From the NCBI RefSeq assembly GCF_900107795.1, contig NZ_FNRL01000027.1:1-64000 (forward strand): a stretch of 64,000 nt of DNA. The letters run 5' to 3'. This DNA comes from Chitinophaga terrae (ex Kim and Jung 2007) (GTDB taxonomy: Bacteria; Bacteroidota; Bacteroidia; Chitinophagales; Chitinophagaceae). Both the position numbers and the translations under genes were made by a program. The notes under the pieces were generated by a model. That model saw only the letters and a list, made by a program, of their open reading frames with translations. It did not search any database and was not told the DNA's origin. Shown here one piece after another: positions 29,820 through 38,683 of the stretch. Within the stretch, counting starts at the first letter, position 1, and each line of letters begins with the position of its first letter.

Positions 29820-30119
29820 ATGAACCGACGTTTAGATGTTGCCAAAATTTACGGTAAGATTAAGATTGTAGAAGATTTCCCTGACTATAAAGTAAAAGTG
29901 GTAAGCAGTTTTGCGGACCTGAAAGTAAAACTGGTAAATGACTTCGCCGACGGGCCAGGCAAATGGAAATACGTTACCAGTTTCCCTGATTTCAAAATAA
30001 AATTCGTTGAATCGTTCCCTGATTTCACTATCCGGTTTGTAGACAGTTTTCCGGGCCCAGGTATCAACCAGAAAGAAATTGTAGCAGAAAAATTATTGCA
30101 ATACCTTTTTAAGTCTTAA
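29820..30119 (+). CDS. Small protein of Phe-based 11-residue repeats (possible 7_1 knot family)
   Basis: This 99-aa protein lacks a signal peptide. It is built from six imperfect repeats of the form K-[hydrophobic]-x-V-x-x-F-[PA]-D-x-x-[VI]. The repeat Phe residues are at 20, 31, 42, 55, 66 and 77, giving spacings of 11, 11, 13, 11 and 11; the longer middle spacing carries a GPGKW insert. Alternating hydrophobic residues imply short beta strands wound regularly. From memory this pattern recalls the small Bacteroidota family predicted to fold as a seven-crossing (7_1, 'septoil') knot; I could not check that. Its 3' end overlaps the convergent DUF2809-like gene by 27 bp. Cellular role unknown. 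Confidence 0.8.
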   Translation: MNRRLDVAKIYGKIKIVEDFPDYKVKVVSSFADLKVKLVNDFADGPGKWKYVTSFPDFKIKFVESFPDFTIRFVDSFPGPGINQKEIVAEKLLQYLFKS

Positions 30120-30476
30120 TCGCCATTCAATCAACAGAACAGTCAGTACACCCAGGGTATAGGCTATCATGTCGCCCCATTCGAAACTGCTTCCCAAAAC
30201 GATCATGGCAACTTTGTTATGCTCCAAACCCAGGCGATGGGCATACCTGAAATACTGCAATATCTCTATCAGATAAGCAAACAATAAAACGCCGATAGCG
30301 GCTTTCGTCTTATTTACCTCCACAACAGCCATTACACAGCAATAAAGCCATATTACAACCAGGAAATCGCCTCCATAGGGACGAATAATAGCATCTTTTA
30401 CATACATGGCTATCAGCACTTCTACCAGGAACAAACCCAGGGCCAGCAAAAAATAGGTACGGTTAAACCTGAACAT
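30093..30476 (-). CDS. DUF2809-like small membrane protein
   Basis: This 127-aa protein has four predicted membrane helices: about 8-27, 36-52, 60-75 and 100-118. The polar motif SSFEWGDMIAYTLGV before the last helix matches DUF2809 and the related VanZ-like group. No enzymatic function can be given. It is divergent from the methyltransferase (59 bp) and overlaps the 3' end of the repeat-protein gene on the other strand. Confidence 0.8.
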   Translation of the reverse strand: MFRFNRTYFLLALGLFLVEVLIAMYVKDAIIRPYGGDFLVVIWLYCCVMAVVEVNKTKAAIGVLLFAYLIEILQYFRYAHRLGLEHNKVAMIVLGSSFEWGDMIAYTLGVLTVLLIEWRLRLKKVLQ

Positions 30477-30535
30477 GCGGAAATTTATGACTTAATAATA
30501 CTGTATTCTTTTTATCTTGTTCCAAACACCCCAAA

Positions 30536-31171
30536 ATGGATTATACAGATTTAGCAGTCGCCCTGTTCGACAAACATGCAGATGCCTACGCAAACAAGTT
30601 TATGGATGTTAGCCTGTATAAAGGCTCGCTGGATCTGTTTTGCCAACATCTCCCCGCCCCGGATGCACGCATACTGGAAATAGCCTGCGGCCCGGGAAAC
30701 ATTTCCCACTACCTGCTTCAAGAGCTTCCTGCCTTGCAGGTTACGGCTACCGACCTGGCTCCCAGGATGGTGGAACTGGCGCAAGTTAACAATCCTACTG
30801 CAATTTGCCTGCTGATGGATGGAAGGGATGTAAAAAAACTGCCGGGCGATTTTCATGCCATTGTATGCGGGTTCGGGTTACCTTATTTTTCGAAAGAAGA
30901 TGCGTTGCAATTCATCAAAGACTGTGGAGATAAGTTGTTGCCAGGCGGACTGCTTTATATCAGCACCATGGAAGGCGACTACCTGGGATCGGGTATCCAG
31001 CGGTCTGCGTCGGGCGATGAAGTATACATCTACTATCACCAGGAAGATTATATTACCGCCGCATTGCAGCACAACGGGCTTAAAGTGCTTGACAGTCGCC
31101 GTACGCTTAACACCATGACCAACGGGGTTAAGGTTGTTGACCTGGTGATCGTTGCGCAAAAGGTTGTGTAG
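30536..31171 (+). CDS. Class I SAM-dependent methyltransferase
   Basis: This 211-aa protein has a Rossmann-like fold. Motif I is ILEIACGPGNISHYLL (about 42-57), followed by the acidic residue at the end of strand 2 (TATDLAP), motif GRDVKKLPGDFHAIVCGFGLPYF and LLPGGLLYISTM. It binds S-adenosylmethionine and methylates a small molecule or protein that cannot be deduced. It stands alone, convergent with the GH10 gene 62 bp downstream. Confidence 0.92.
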   Translation: MDYTDLAVALFDKHADAYANKFMDVSLYKGSLDLFCQHLPAPDARILEIACGPGNISHYLLQELPALQVTATDLAPRMVELAQVNNPTAICLLMDGRDVKKLPGDFHAIVCGFGLPYFSKEDALQFIKDCGDKLLPGGLLYISTMEGDYLGSGIQRSASGDEVYIYYHQEDYITAALQHNGLKVLDSRRTLNTMTNGVKVVDLVIVAQKVV

Positions 31172-31233
31172 TATTTTACCTGTTAGGGGGATGGAGCGGG
31201 AACCTATTCTGACTACATTCCCGCCCCGGGTTG

Positions 31234-32331
31234 TCAGAACTGAACAACCGACCAAAAAGCTTTCTTTGGATGCAGTTCTTTATCGAATAACAGCGGGTAG
31301 TCTTTACGGCCACGTACCGGGAAGTTATCCAGCCAGCTATACCTGTCGGATATGTTCCAGAATGTTACCCCGGTCAGCGCATGACGGTATTTGCGGAAAA
31401 CTTCGAAACACATTTTGAACTGTTCGATCTGCCGTTGTTCCTTTTCGGCGGTAAAAGCGGTAGCGCTGTCGCCAGCCTGCCTGGCCCTCATCTCATGCTC
31501 TTTTGGATAAACGGAGATATCCAGTTCCGTTACCTGTAGTTTAAGTCCTGTTGTGGTAAAATCTTCCATTGTCTTTTCCAGCTGGGCCCTGGAAGGTTCG
31601 TTGATAGCCCAATGGCCCTGCAGGCCCACTCCATGAATAGGTACGCCTTTGCTGATCAGTCCTTTCACCATCCTGATGATCTTTTCCCGCTTTTCGGCGC
31701 TGATTTCGTTATAATCGTTATAAAATAACAGGGCCTGGGGATCTGCTTCATGCGCCCAGCGGAAGGCTTTTTCTATAAATTCTTCGCCGCAGATCCGGTA
31801 CCAGGGCGAGTTCCTGTAAAATTCGCCTTTGCGGTCGCTGATCACTTCATTGGCAACATCCCAGGCATAAACCGTTCCTTTGTAACGGGTAACTACCGTG
31901 GTGATGTGTTCTTTCAGCCGCTGCAATAATACTTCTTTGGAAACCTCCTGCCCGTTGTCATCTTTAAAGATCCATCCGGGCGCCTGGCTATGCCAGACCA
32001 GGGTATGCCCCCTGAGTTTCATATTGTTCCGACGCGCAAATGCCGCTATAGAATCAGCGTCCCGCCAGTTATACTGGTGTTCGCCCGGGTGGATCACCCC
32101 CATCTTCATGGCATTTTCGGGAGTCATGCTATTGAACTGGCTGGTCACCAGCCCTGCTTCGTCTGTATGCAGGGCGCGGGGTGAAACCGCCACCCCGATA
32201 GGGAAATAATCTTTATAGTAGTCTTTCAGCCCCTGCGTGTCCGGAACCGCAGATTGTTTAAGATAGGCCGCACAACAAAAGTTCGCTGTGATCACTGTCA
32301 AAGCGATAGCAGCGTAGTGGAAATACTTCAT
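31234..32331 (-). CDS. Secreted GH10 endo-1,4-beta-xylanase
   Basis: This protein of about 365 aa hydrolyses internal beta-1,4 bonds of xylan. All GH10 hallmarks are present: NSMTPENAMKMGVI near the start of the barrel, GHTLVWHSQAPGW, the acid/base Glu in WDVANEV (E162 from the chosen start), and the nucleophile in VTELDIS (E269), then FWNISDRYSWLDNF. A signal peptide (HYAAIALTVITANFCCAA) fits the ATG at 32331, five codons inside the longest frame; its Cys pair could make it a lipoprotein. It is a single-domain enzyme without an added binding module. It is divergent from the HTCS regulator, the usual neighbour of a xylan utilisation locus. Confidence 0.95.
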   Translation of the reverse strand: MKYFHYAAIALTVITANFCCAAYLKQSAVPDTQGLKDYYKDYFPIGVAVSPRALHTDEAGLVTSQFNSMTPENAMKMGVIHPGEHQYNWRDADSIAAFARRNNMKLRGHTLVWHSQAPGWIFKDDNGQEVSKEVLLQRLKEHITTVVTRYKGTVYAWDVANEVISDRKGEFYRNSPWYRICGEEFIEKAFRWAHEADPQALLFYNDYNEISAEKREKIIRMVKGLISKGVPIHGVGLQGHWAINEPSRAQLEKTMEDFTTTGLKLQVTELDISVYPKEHEMRARQAGDSATAFTAEKEQRQIEQFKMCFEVFRKYRHALTGVTFWNISDRYSWLDNFPVRGRKDYPLLFDKELHPKKAFWSVVQF

Positions 32332-32438
32332 AGAGAAACCATTCATTAATTCATAAAAGATACGTCAAAGCAGCTTACTAAGGAACATGAGTGCTATAAC
32401 GAGGAATTTGTTTACAACTTTTAAACGCTATGCAAAGG

Positions 32439-32446
32439 CAAAAATA
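32439..32446 (-). promoter_or_regulatory. Possible -7 box for the GH10 gene
   Basis: Read on the - strand this is TATTTTTG, a TAnnTTTG match about 108 bp ahead of the GH10 start. A clear -33 partner is not visible. Confidence 0.35.
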
Positions 32447-32639
32447 CCCGGCGCCCTGTTTACCGGATGGCTCATTTGTTGAATTTTATAGCATAAATGT
32501 CGTTTAAACACTAATAAAGGTTTAAACATAATACTATCGCTGAATTGAAAAATTAAATATATTGAGTTCCGATACAATACCGATAGCAAAAAGACCACGT
32601 TAGCATATTCAACCAACATCCAGTTAATGATAGCCAAAT

Positions 32640-35600
32640 ATGTCTACTTATCCATCCACGTTACTTTACATCTTGCTATTCCTGGCTCAAGTTGCCGGGG
32701 CACAGAACAGGCATATCAACTTCACCTCCCTTACCGCCAGGGACGGGTTACTGTCCAACAGCGTTAACGCCATTATTAAAGACCACTGCGGATTGATGTG
32801 GTTTGCGACAGACGACGGGCTGAACAAGTTCGACGGCACTAATTTCACGGTTTACAGGCATCAGCCGGGCGATTCCTCCAGTCTCAGGGCCAATGAAGTG
32901 TTGGCGCTGCATGAAGACAAATCCGGCAATCTCTGGATCGGTACCAGCGGCGGCGGACTAAGTTTGTACGACAGGAAAAAAGATATTTTCCTGCACTTTC
33001 CCCTTCGCGATAATGCCCCACAGCTGCCACCGAATGCCGTGATAATGGATATTTCCAGTGATACGTCGGGTAAAGTCTGGATTGCGCAGTTCGAGAACCT
33101 GTTTGTACTTGATCCGGGCAACCGGCATATCACCAAAATTGACCTGGGCGCGGGCGTAATTGACCTCGAGGCAAAAAAAACGCCCAATTGCCTGTTTGTT
33201 GACCGGCAGCAACAGGTATGGATAGGCACCACACAAGGCTTGTACCGGTACTCCCCTTCTACCGGCGCCGTAAAACGCATACCTAATAACAAGGCCGGCT
33301 ATACGCAGCCGGATAATGACATCAAGGCTATTTCACAGGATAGCCGGGGCCAGATCTGGGTAGGTTCTCTTACCGGCCTGTATACGCTGCAAGCCGGCGA
33401 CGCAGGCATCACCCCCTATCATTTGCCTGTTGGCGCTCCTTTTACAGGCAACAAACAGGTAAATTGCATTGAACCCGATAAAGACAACCAGTTATGGATC
33501 GGGACAGAAGAAGGATTGGTAATTTTACATACCGACACCAACACGGCAGATTATTACCTGCCCGACGATGCAAATATCTACAGTCTTACCACCCAGTCTA
33601 TAAAATGCGCGTATATCGACAAGCAAGGCATCTATTGGCTAGGCACTTTCCGGGGCGGGATCAATAAATACGACAAGAATCTAAGCCTTTTTAATTTTAA
33701 GCCGGGAGCCATTTTCCATGAACATGGCCGGCAATCGTCGATTGCCAGCGCATTTGCTGAAAACAGTGAAGGAAATGTTTTCGTAGGAACAGATGGCGGA
33801 GGGCTGTTCGAGTTCAATCCGCAAACAGATAAGATCCGGCCGGTAAATCTCCCACTCCCCGCCGGTGGAAGTAAAGCATCTGTGATCGCGCTTCATTACA
33901 GCAGGGATAAAAAACTGTACGTCGGCACTTATGGGCTGGGTTTACTGATCATGAACCCATCGGGCGGCGGTTACAAACATCTTTTGAAAGGCGGCGGTGC
34001 AGATGATCTGAGCTGCAGTGATATTTTCTGTATCAGGGAAGACAGCAAAGGCAATGTATGGGTTGGCACCAACGGCGGAGGAGTGAACGTGCTAAAAGAC
34101 AACAAAGTTATAGCCCGTTACAGCCCTCTTCCCCGGCCCATACCCAATGAAAGCAAGCTGCCGTTCAACGGTTACATAAGAGCTATAGAAGAAGATGCAG
34201 AAGGTAATATCTGGGTTGGCTCGCATGGCGGAGGAATAGGGATCTTTCATCCCGCTACCGGCCAATGGACCATTTACAACCAGAACAACAGCCGCCTGCC
34301 CGGCGACAAGGTACAGGCGCTGTTGCGCGATAGTCGCGGTCATATGTGGGCAGGTACCTACGGCGGCGGTTTAAGCCTCTTTGATCCAAAAAAGAAACAG
34401 TTCATTACTTTTTGCGAAAAAGATGGTCTGCAGAATACCACCATCTACCAGATCCTGGAAGATAACAATGGCAGCATCTGGCTAAGCACCAACATGGGTA
34501 TCAGCAGTTTCAATTTTGCTACCCGGAAATTCAGGAATTACAATCATTATAACGGCGTACAGCATAATAATTTCGTTCATGCTTCCGGCGTCCGCCTGTC
34601 GAATGGCGACCTGATGTTCGGCGGCCTGGAAGGGTTCAACTATTTTACCCCCGCAGGTTTAACCGTCAATAAAACAGTGCCGGTCGTATTGCTGACAGAC
34701 CTGAAAGTAGCCAACAGGTCAGTGATTCCCAGCGATGAAGGTCCTATCAGGGAGCATATCTCCATGGCCGACTGCATCCGGCTTGCCTACAAACAGAACT
34801 TTGTGCTAAGTTTCGTGGCGCTGAATTATACTATTCCCAGGAAAAGTACTTATGCCTACAAACTGGAGGGATTTGACAAAGACTGGAATTATACAGGCAC
34901 TGCTAACACCGCCGCCTACACGAACCTGGACCCGGGCGAATATATCTTTCACGTAAAAGCCAGCAACAACGACGGTATTTGGAGCGCCAGCGATACCCGG
35001 ATAAAGATCTACGTCAAGCCCCCCTTCTGGCGCACCACTTATGCTTACGTATTTTACGTGGTTGCCATCTGTCTTTTGCTGCTGTACGGACGGTACCTGG
35101 GGATCAGCAGGCTGAAGAAAAAATTCCTGCTGGAACAGGAAAGGCAGGAAGTAAAACGGGTCCAGGAACTGGACAGGCTGAAGATCAAATTCCTGACTAA
35201 TCTCAGTCATGATTTCAGAACGCCTATCTCGCTCATCATGGGACCGGTAGAACAGTTAGCAGCGGAAGAGAAGAACGGGAGCCGGCTTGAGAAGCTGAAT
35301 ATGATCAAACGCAACTCCAGGCGCCTCCTGAACCTCGTCAATCAACTGCTGGATTTCAGGCGAATGGAGGAAATGGAACTAAAACTACATCTCTCCGAAG
35401 GCGACCTGGTATCTTTTATCAGAGAAGTGACAGATTCGTTCAGGGATTTTGCAGAGCGGAAAAACATACGGTTCAACTTTAAGAGCAGTACGCAGGCGCT
35501 GCATGTGCTGTTTGATCATGACAAAATAGAACGTATCCTGTTCAATTTACTTTCCAATGCCTTCAAGTTTACATTGGAAGAAGATGCAGTAAGCGTTGAA

Positions 35601-36779
35601 CTGCAGTTGTTAGACGAAAACAACGCTGCCGACCGGCAATGGGTGCTTATACAGGTAAAAGACTCAGGTATCGGCATTTCCAACGACATGAAAGAAAAGG
35701 TCTTCGAACATTTCTTCCAGGCTAATACTACTTCCGCTATCCTTAACCAGGGCGCGGGGATCGGGCTATCCATTACCCGCGAGTTTGTCAGGATGCATGA
35801 AGGCAGCATCGAAGTAGAGAGCGAACCTGGCAAGGGCGCAACCTTTTCCATACGTCTTCCGTTAAAGAAAACCAGGGAAAACCTGGTGGAACCGGCAGCA
35901 TTGCCAACCAGCGTTAGCTGCAGTGAAGAAAAAACGCCGGTATTACCGGAACTCCAGGAAGCCCCAGCCATGCCGGTTTCGCCGGCCGGCGACCCTGAAC
36001 TATTTACCATATTGCTGGTAGAAGACAACGAGGATTTCAGGTTTTACCTGAAGGATAACCTCCGCGCCAACTTTAAAGTGATAGAAGCAACCAATGGAAA
36101 AGAAGGCTGGCAAAAGGCGCTATCACTGCATCCACAACTGATCGTAAGCGACATAAGTATGCCGCAGATGGATGGTATCAGCCTGCTGCAAAAACTGAAA
36201 TCCGATAAAAGAACCAGCCATATACCTGTTATCCTGCTTACTGCGCTGACCAATGAAGAGCAACAGCTTTCAGGCCTGGCAACCGGCGCGAACGATTACA
36301 TCACCAAACCGTTCAATTTCGAGATCCTGCATGCCAAGATCAGGAACCTGTTGCACCTGAATAACACGCTGAAGAATACCTACACCAGGCAGATAAAAGT
36401 AATATCGCCCGAGGTAGACAGGGAATCAACAGAGGAAAAGTTGCTGGCGAAGATCGTCAGCCACCTGGAAGAGAAACTGACAGACTCCCAGCTCTCGGTT
36501 GAAAGTCTTAGCAAGGAAGTGGGCATGAGCCGTAGTTCTTTATATAACAAACTGCTGGAACTAACCGGTCAGACGCCTGTCGAATATATCCGCTCCTACA
36601 GGTTGGAAAAAGCCGTGGCCCTTATGAAGAAAAGTGATCTGACCATTGCCGAAATCGCTTACCAGGTTGGTTTTTCAACGCCAAATTATTTCGCCAAATC
36701 ATTCAAGACAAAATACAATATGTTGCCCTCTGAATTTATAGCCCAGGCAAAAAAAGACAATGCGCATACGGGAGCATGA
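32640..36779 (+). CDS. Hybrid two-component system regulator (HTCS), probable xylan sensor
   Basis: This 1379-aa one-protein sensor and regulator has a signal peptide (LLYILLFLAQVAGAQ) and then two seven-bladed propellers of Reg_prop repeats (about 25-700, recurring GNLWIGTSGGGLS-type units). A Y_Y_Y domain follows (about 705-785), one membrane helix (about 795-820), a HisKA domain with phospho-acceptor His857 in LSHDFRTP, and HATPase (about 960-1080). The receiver domain has phospho-acceptor Asp1171 in SDISMPQMDG, and an AraC-type HTH ends the protein (about 1275-1375). Such proteins bind an oligosaccharide in the periplasm and activate their SusCD locus. Its divergence from GH10 points to xylo-oligosaccharides. 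All domains look intact. Confidence 0.95.
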   Translation: MSTYPSTLLYILLFLAQVAGAQNRHINFTSLTARDGLLSNSVNAIIKDHCGLMWFATDDGLNKFDGTNFTVYRHQPGDSSSLRANEVLALHEDKSGNLWIGTSGGGLSLYDRKKDIFLHFPLRDNAPQLPPNAVIMDISSDTSGKVWIAQFENLFVLDPGNRHITKIDLGAGVIDLEAKKTPNCLFVDRQQQVWIGTTQGLYRYSPSTGAVKRIPNNKAGYTQPDNDIKAISQDSRGQIWVGSLTGLYTLQAGDAGITPYHLPVGAPFTGNKQVNCIEPDKDNQLWIGTEEGLVILHTDTNTADYYLPDDANIYSLTTQSIKCAYIDKQGIYWLGTFRGGINKYDKNLSLFNFKPGAIFHEHGRQSSIASAFAENSEGNVFVGTDGGGLFEFNPQTDKIRPVNLPLPAGGSKASVIALHYSRDKKLYVGTYGLGLLIMNPSGGGYKHLLKGGGADDLSCSDIFCIREDSKGNVWVGTNGGGVNVLKDNKVIARYSPLPRPIPNESKLPFNGYIRAIEEDAEGNIWVGSHGGGIGIFHPATGQWTIYNQNNSRLPGDKVQALLRDSRGHMWAGTYGGGLSLFDPKKKQFITFCEKDGLQNTTIYQILEDNNGSIWLSTNMGISSFNFATRKFRNYNHYNGVQHNNFVHASGVRLSNGDLMFGGLEGFNYFTPAGLTVNKTVPVVLLTDLKVANRSVIPSDEGPIREHISMADCIRLAYKQNFVLSFVALNYTIPRKSTYAYKLEGFDKDWNYTGTANTAAYTNLDPGEYIFHVKASNNDGIWSASDTRIKIYVKPPFWRTTYAYVFYVVAICLLLLYGRYLGISRLKKKFLLEQERQEVKRVQELDRLKIKFLTNLSHDFRTPISLIMGPVEQLAAEEKNGSRLEKLNMIKRNSRRLLNLVNQLLDFRRMEEMELKLHLSEGDLVSFIREVTDSFRDFAERKNIRFNFKSSTQALHVLFDHDKIERILFNLLSNAFKFTLEEDAVSVELQLLDENNAADRQWVLIQVKDSGIGISNDMKEKVFEHFFQANTTSAILNQGAGIGLSITREFVRMHEGSIEVESEPGKGATFSIRLPLKKTRENLVEPAALPTSVSCSEEKTPVLPELQEAPAMPVSPAGDPELFTILLVEDNEDFRFYLKDNLRANFKVIEATNGKEGWQKALSLHPQLIVSDISMPQMDGISLLQKLKSDKRTSHIPVILLTALTNEEQQLSGLATGANDYITKPFNFEILHAKIRNLLHLNNTLKNTYTRQIKVISPEVDRESTEEKLLAKIVSHLEEKLTDSQLSVESLSKEVGMSRSSLYNKLLELTGQTPVEYIRSYRLEKAVALMKKSDLTIAEIAYQVGFSTPNYFAKSFKTKYNMLPSEFIAQAKKDNAHTGA

Positions 36780-36796
36780 ACCCTTATGAAAACAAC

Positions 36797-36830
36797 CAGG
36801 GCTGACCCAAAAGTAAAAAAGACATTTAGG
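36797..36830 (+). repeat. Partial hairpin repeat at the left flank of the RHS island
   Basis: GGGCTGACCCAAAAGTAAAA here closely matches one arm and the loop of the hairpin at 48058-48097 read on its - strand. The second arm is degenerate (ATTTAGGTTACC), so HTCS seems to lack an intact terminator. The paired copies lie at the two outer edges of the RHS region. Confidence 0.5.
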
Positions 36831-36846
36831 TTACCACCTTAATTTT

Positions 36847-36950
36847 CCAAACGGATAATAGTACGTTTCTTTAAGAAGAGGACCAGCATTGTGAGTAACA
36901 ACAATATTATCAAAAAATACATCGTGGATACTTTCATTGCTGGTATAGAC
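36847..36950 (-). pseudogene. Fragment of rhs core sequence
   Basis: About 100 bp corresponds to the rhs gene at roughly 40408-40510. Both read YTSNESI-DV-FDNIVVTHN and then GPLL-ET-YYPFG on the - strand. Nothing of the gene before or after is kept. It lies on the far side of the second immunity gene and is probably the remnant of another rhs copy or of a recombination event. Confidence 0.8.
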
Positions 36951-36966
36951 GCAATACCGCCCAGCG

Positions 36967-37179
36967 ATGATGACCGATTTTATATTATCGGAGCGGTTAT
37001 TGCCTGAAGAAGAAGTTATCCGCCTGCAACAGAACACACCCACAGACATTATTCGCAATCAAAAGGTTTGTCGGAATGCACAGAAATATTTAAGCTGGTA
37101 TGACTTCCTGGAGCTTTTTACAGAAGAGGATGGATTGGAAGATGTAGGACATCATTGCAACACCTGCCGGATGATATGA
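36967..37179 (+). CDS. Small hypothetical ORF, 70 aa
   Basis: The open frame encodes an acidic 70-aa product with no signal peptide or membrane helix, ending in HHCNTCRMI. I do not recognise it, and it lies in a degraded stretch between the rhs scrap and a terminator. It could be the end of a lost gene or chance. Confidence 0.2.
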   Translation: MMTDFILSERLLPEEEVIRLQQNTPTDIIRNQKVCRNAQKYLSWYDFLELFTEEDGLEDVGHHCNTCRMI

Positions 37180-37580
37180 TCCCGGTCGATAGCAACACCC
37201 AACTGTGTACTATTTCGTGTTGGCAGCTCCCTATGGTACACTCATTCGGATGCTCACTATCGCACATTTTAATAACCCCAATTCGTAGCCATTTTTTGTG
37301 ACGCTAATAACGAAGATAAAGAAGGGAATTTTCAAATAATTTTTGAAAATTCCCTTTCTATAGATGAATAAGAAACACAATGAATGCAATTCTAAACTCT
37401 AAACATCCATGGTCTTCTCTTTTATTATCCGATCTGGTTAAAATATTTGCTATCCATACCAGAAAGGATCGAAATGATATTTCCGATGAGCCATTATATT
37501 CTAAGCGCTCATCACTCTCGCCCGTCTTTTTCACCTTTTGTTACTCTTTATTGATTTCCTTTCTTACTTTATTCCAGATG
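37180..37580. other. Intergenic, no gene visible apart from one hairpin
   Basis: This stretch is AT-rich. I see no coding sequence that I would defend; a + strand frame starting at 37380 runs into the antisense of the immunity gene. It contains the hairpin at 37322-37356. Confidence 0.5.
37322..37356. terminator. Bidirectional terminator hairpin at the end of the RHS island
   Basis: A perfect 15-bp stem (37322-37336 with 37342-37356, AAGGGAATTTTCAAA) has a 5-nt loop. It lies 225 bp after the stop codon of the last immunity gene on the - strand. Confidence 0.7.
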
Positions 37581-38180
37581 CTAAGAAATTTCCTTTATTT
37601 CGTAAGGATCATGCGTAATTTCATAATACTTCCCACTTTCATCCATGCCAATAAAATCTCCATCCTCAAGATCTTGAAGGTGATAATACATCTTACCATC
37701 CAGTTCTACTTCATATACATTATCCGGTGAAACTTTTCTAAGATAATCAGATCGCAACAGTGGCTTAATCTTCTCATACAATTGGTTGGTATTGTACTGA
37801 ACCCGCAACTTCGAGGTGTCGATTCTGTGAATATCTAGTTTCACATTTTTGTTATTGGGCGTTGAATAGCCGATGACTAAACCATAGTATACAATAATCT
37901 CAAAATCTATATAAGACTGAGATAAATTATCAAAAACCTTTACTCCTTTAATTACAAAGCCGGTATCACTTTTTCTCTCATATTTTTTAGATACACTTCC
38001 ATCATAACTAAATCCAACAAAATTAGGACGAACAGTTGAACCAAAACTCACCCTTTTCAGCAACCCATCCTGAATTTGCTCTTTTAAATAATTAAACTCA
38101 GGAGGCATTGCACAAAAAATATTGATCAATACCTGTTTTTCCCATTCTTCAACTTTTGACCGCTTAAAAAGATTAAACAT
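37581..38180 (-). CDS. Putative immunity protein for the orphan RHS toxin module
   Basis: This 199-aa protein (start at 38180; the longer frame to 38219 runs into the toxin module) lacks a signal peptide, so it should be cytosolic. It is a paralogue of the gene at 38684-39283, with identical length, a matching start (MFNLFKR against MLNLFKR), GLVIGYSTPNNK, and a nearly identical last 45 residues including YYHLQDLEDGDFIGMD and ITHDPYEIKEIS. Each copy directly follows a toxin C-terminus on the - strand, the arrangement of immunity genes in polymorphic toxin loci. I cannot name the immunity family. The N-terminal half differs more between the copies. Confidence 0.75.
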   Translation of the reverse strand: MFNLFKRSKVEEWEKQVLINIFCAMPPEFNYLKEQIQDGLLKRVSFGSTVRPNFVGFSYDGSVSKKYERKSDTGFVIKGVKVFDNLSQSYIDFEIIVYYGLVIGYSTPNNKNVKLDIHRIDTSKLRVQYNTNQLYEKIKPLLRSDYLRKVSPDNVYEVELDGKMYYHLQDLEDGDFIGMDESGKYYEITHDPYEIKEIS

Positions 38181-38184
38181 AATT

Positions 38185-38683
38185 CTAAGGAAATTTTGTG
38201 AACCAATTATACTTGCCAAACCATCCCACCTCTGGTTTTATCCCTGCTCTTAAAAAATTAAAACGGTAGGAATCTATTAACGAATGCTGAATGGTATTTA
38301 GTTTCCAAACATTAAGTCTATTGTTAACTAGCCAATTCGGCAAATTATATGCACGTTGAACTCTTTGTGTAATAAAAATGTGTGCATACTCTTTGCTGAT
38401 CCGTTGGGTTACTTTCTCACCCGCTGCATTGGTTGTTTCTACCAGCTTTAAAGTTTCAGTCCCCCCTCTCGCCGCTTTATATTGATTAAATGTCTTTCCC
38501 CCCCGAAACCATTTGAAAAATCTAGCCTTCAGTGACAGTCTTCCCCTCGCTGCAATCGCTCCTTGCTCAGCAGCTATAGTAATCCCACTCGCTGCAATTC
38601 CTTTAAGTCCAAAACCAGAAATTGTCTCAGCTCCAATGCAAAGTAATCTGTAATGAATATAAAAGAATTTCTTTGGCTTTCAA
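38185..38683 (-). pseudogene. Orphan RHS toxin C-terminal module (no start codon)
   Basis: Translated on the - strand, this stretch repeats the last 150 or so residues of the RHS protein at 39287-43714. Both share AAEQGAIAA, FFKWFRGGKTFNQYKAARGG, AHIFITQR, QRAYNLPNWLVNNRLNVWK and LNTIQHSLIDSYRF, and the module ends in a TAG at 38185-38187. There is no ATG, and a 1-nt deletion near 38632 relative to the full gene shifts the most N-terminal part. Homology begins exactly at the stop codon of the first immunity gene. It is therefore a displaced toxin tip, a type known from Rhs and CDI loci, positioned 4 bp ahead of its own immunity gene. Confidence 0.88.

Noticed and set aside
37380..37730. 116-aa hydrophobic + strand frame
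   Set aside because: Its second half is antisense to the conserved end of the immunity gene; the first half is AT-rich non-coding sequence.
38181..38683. Ordinary intergenic spacer between two paralogous genes
   Set aside because: Codon-by-codon translation on the - strand shows an open frame matching the RHS C-terminus over about 150 residues.
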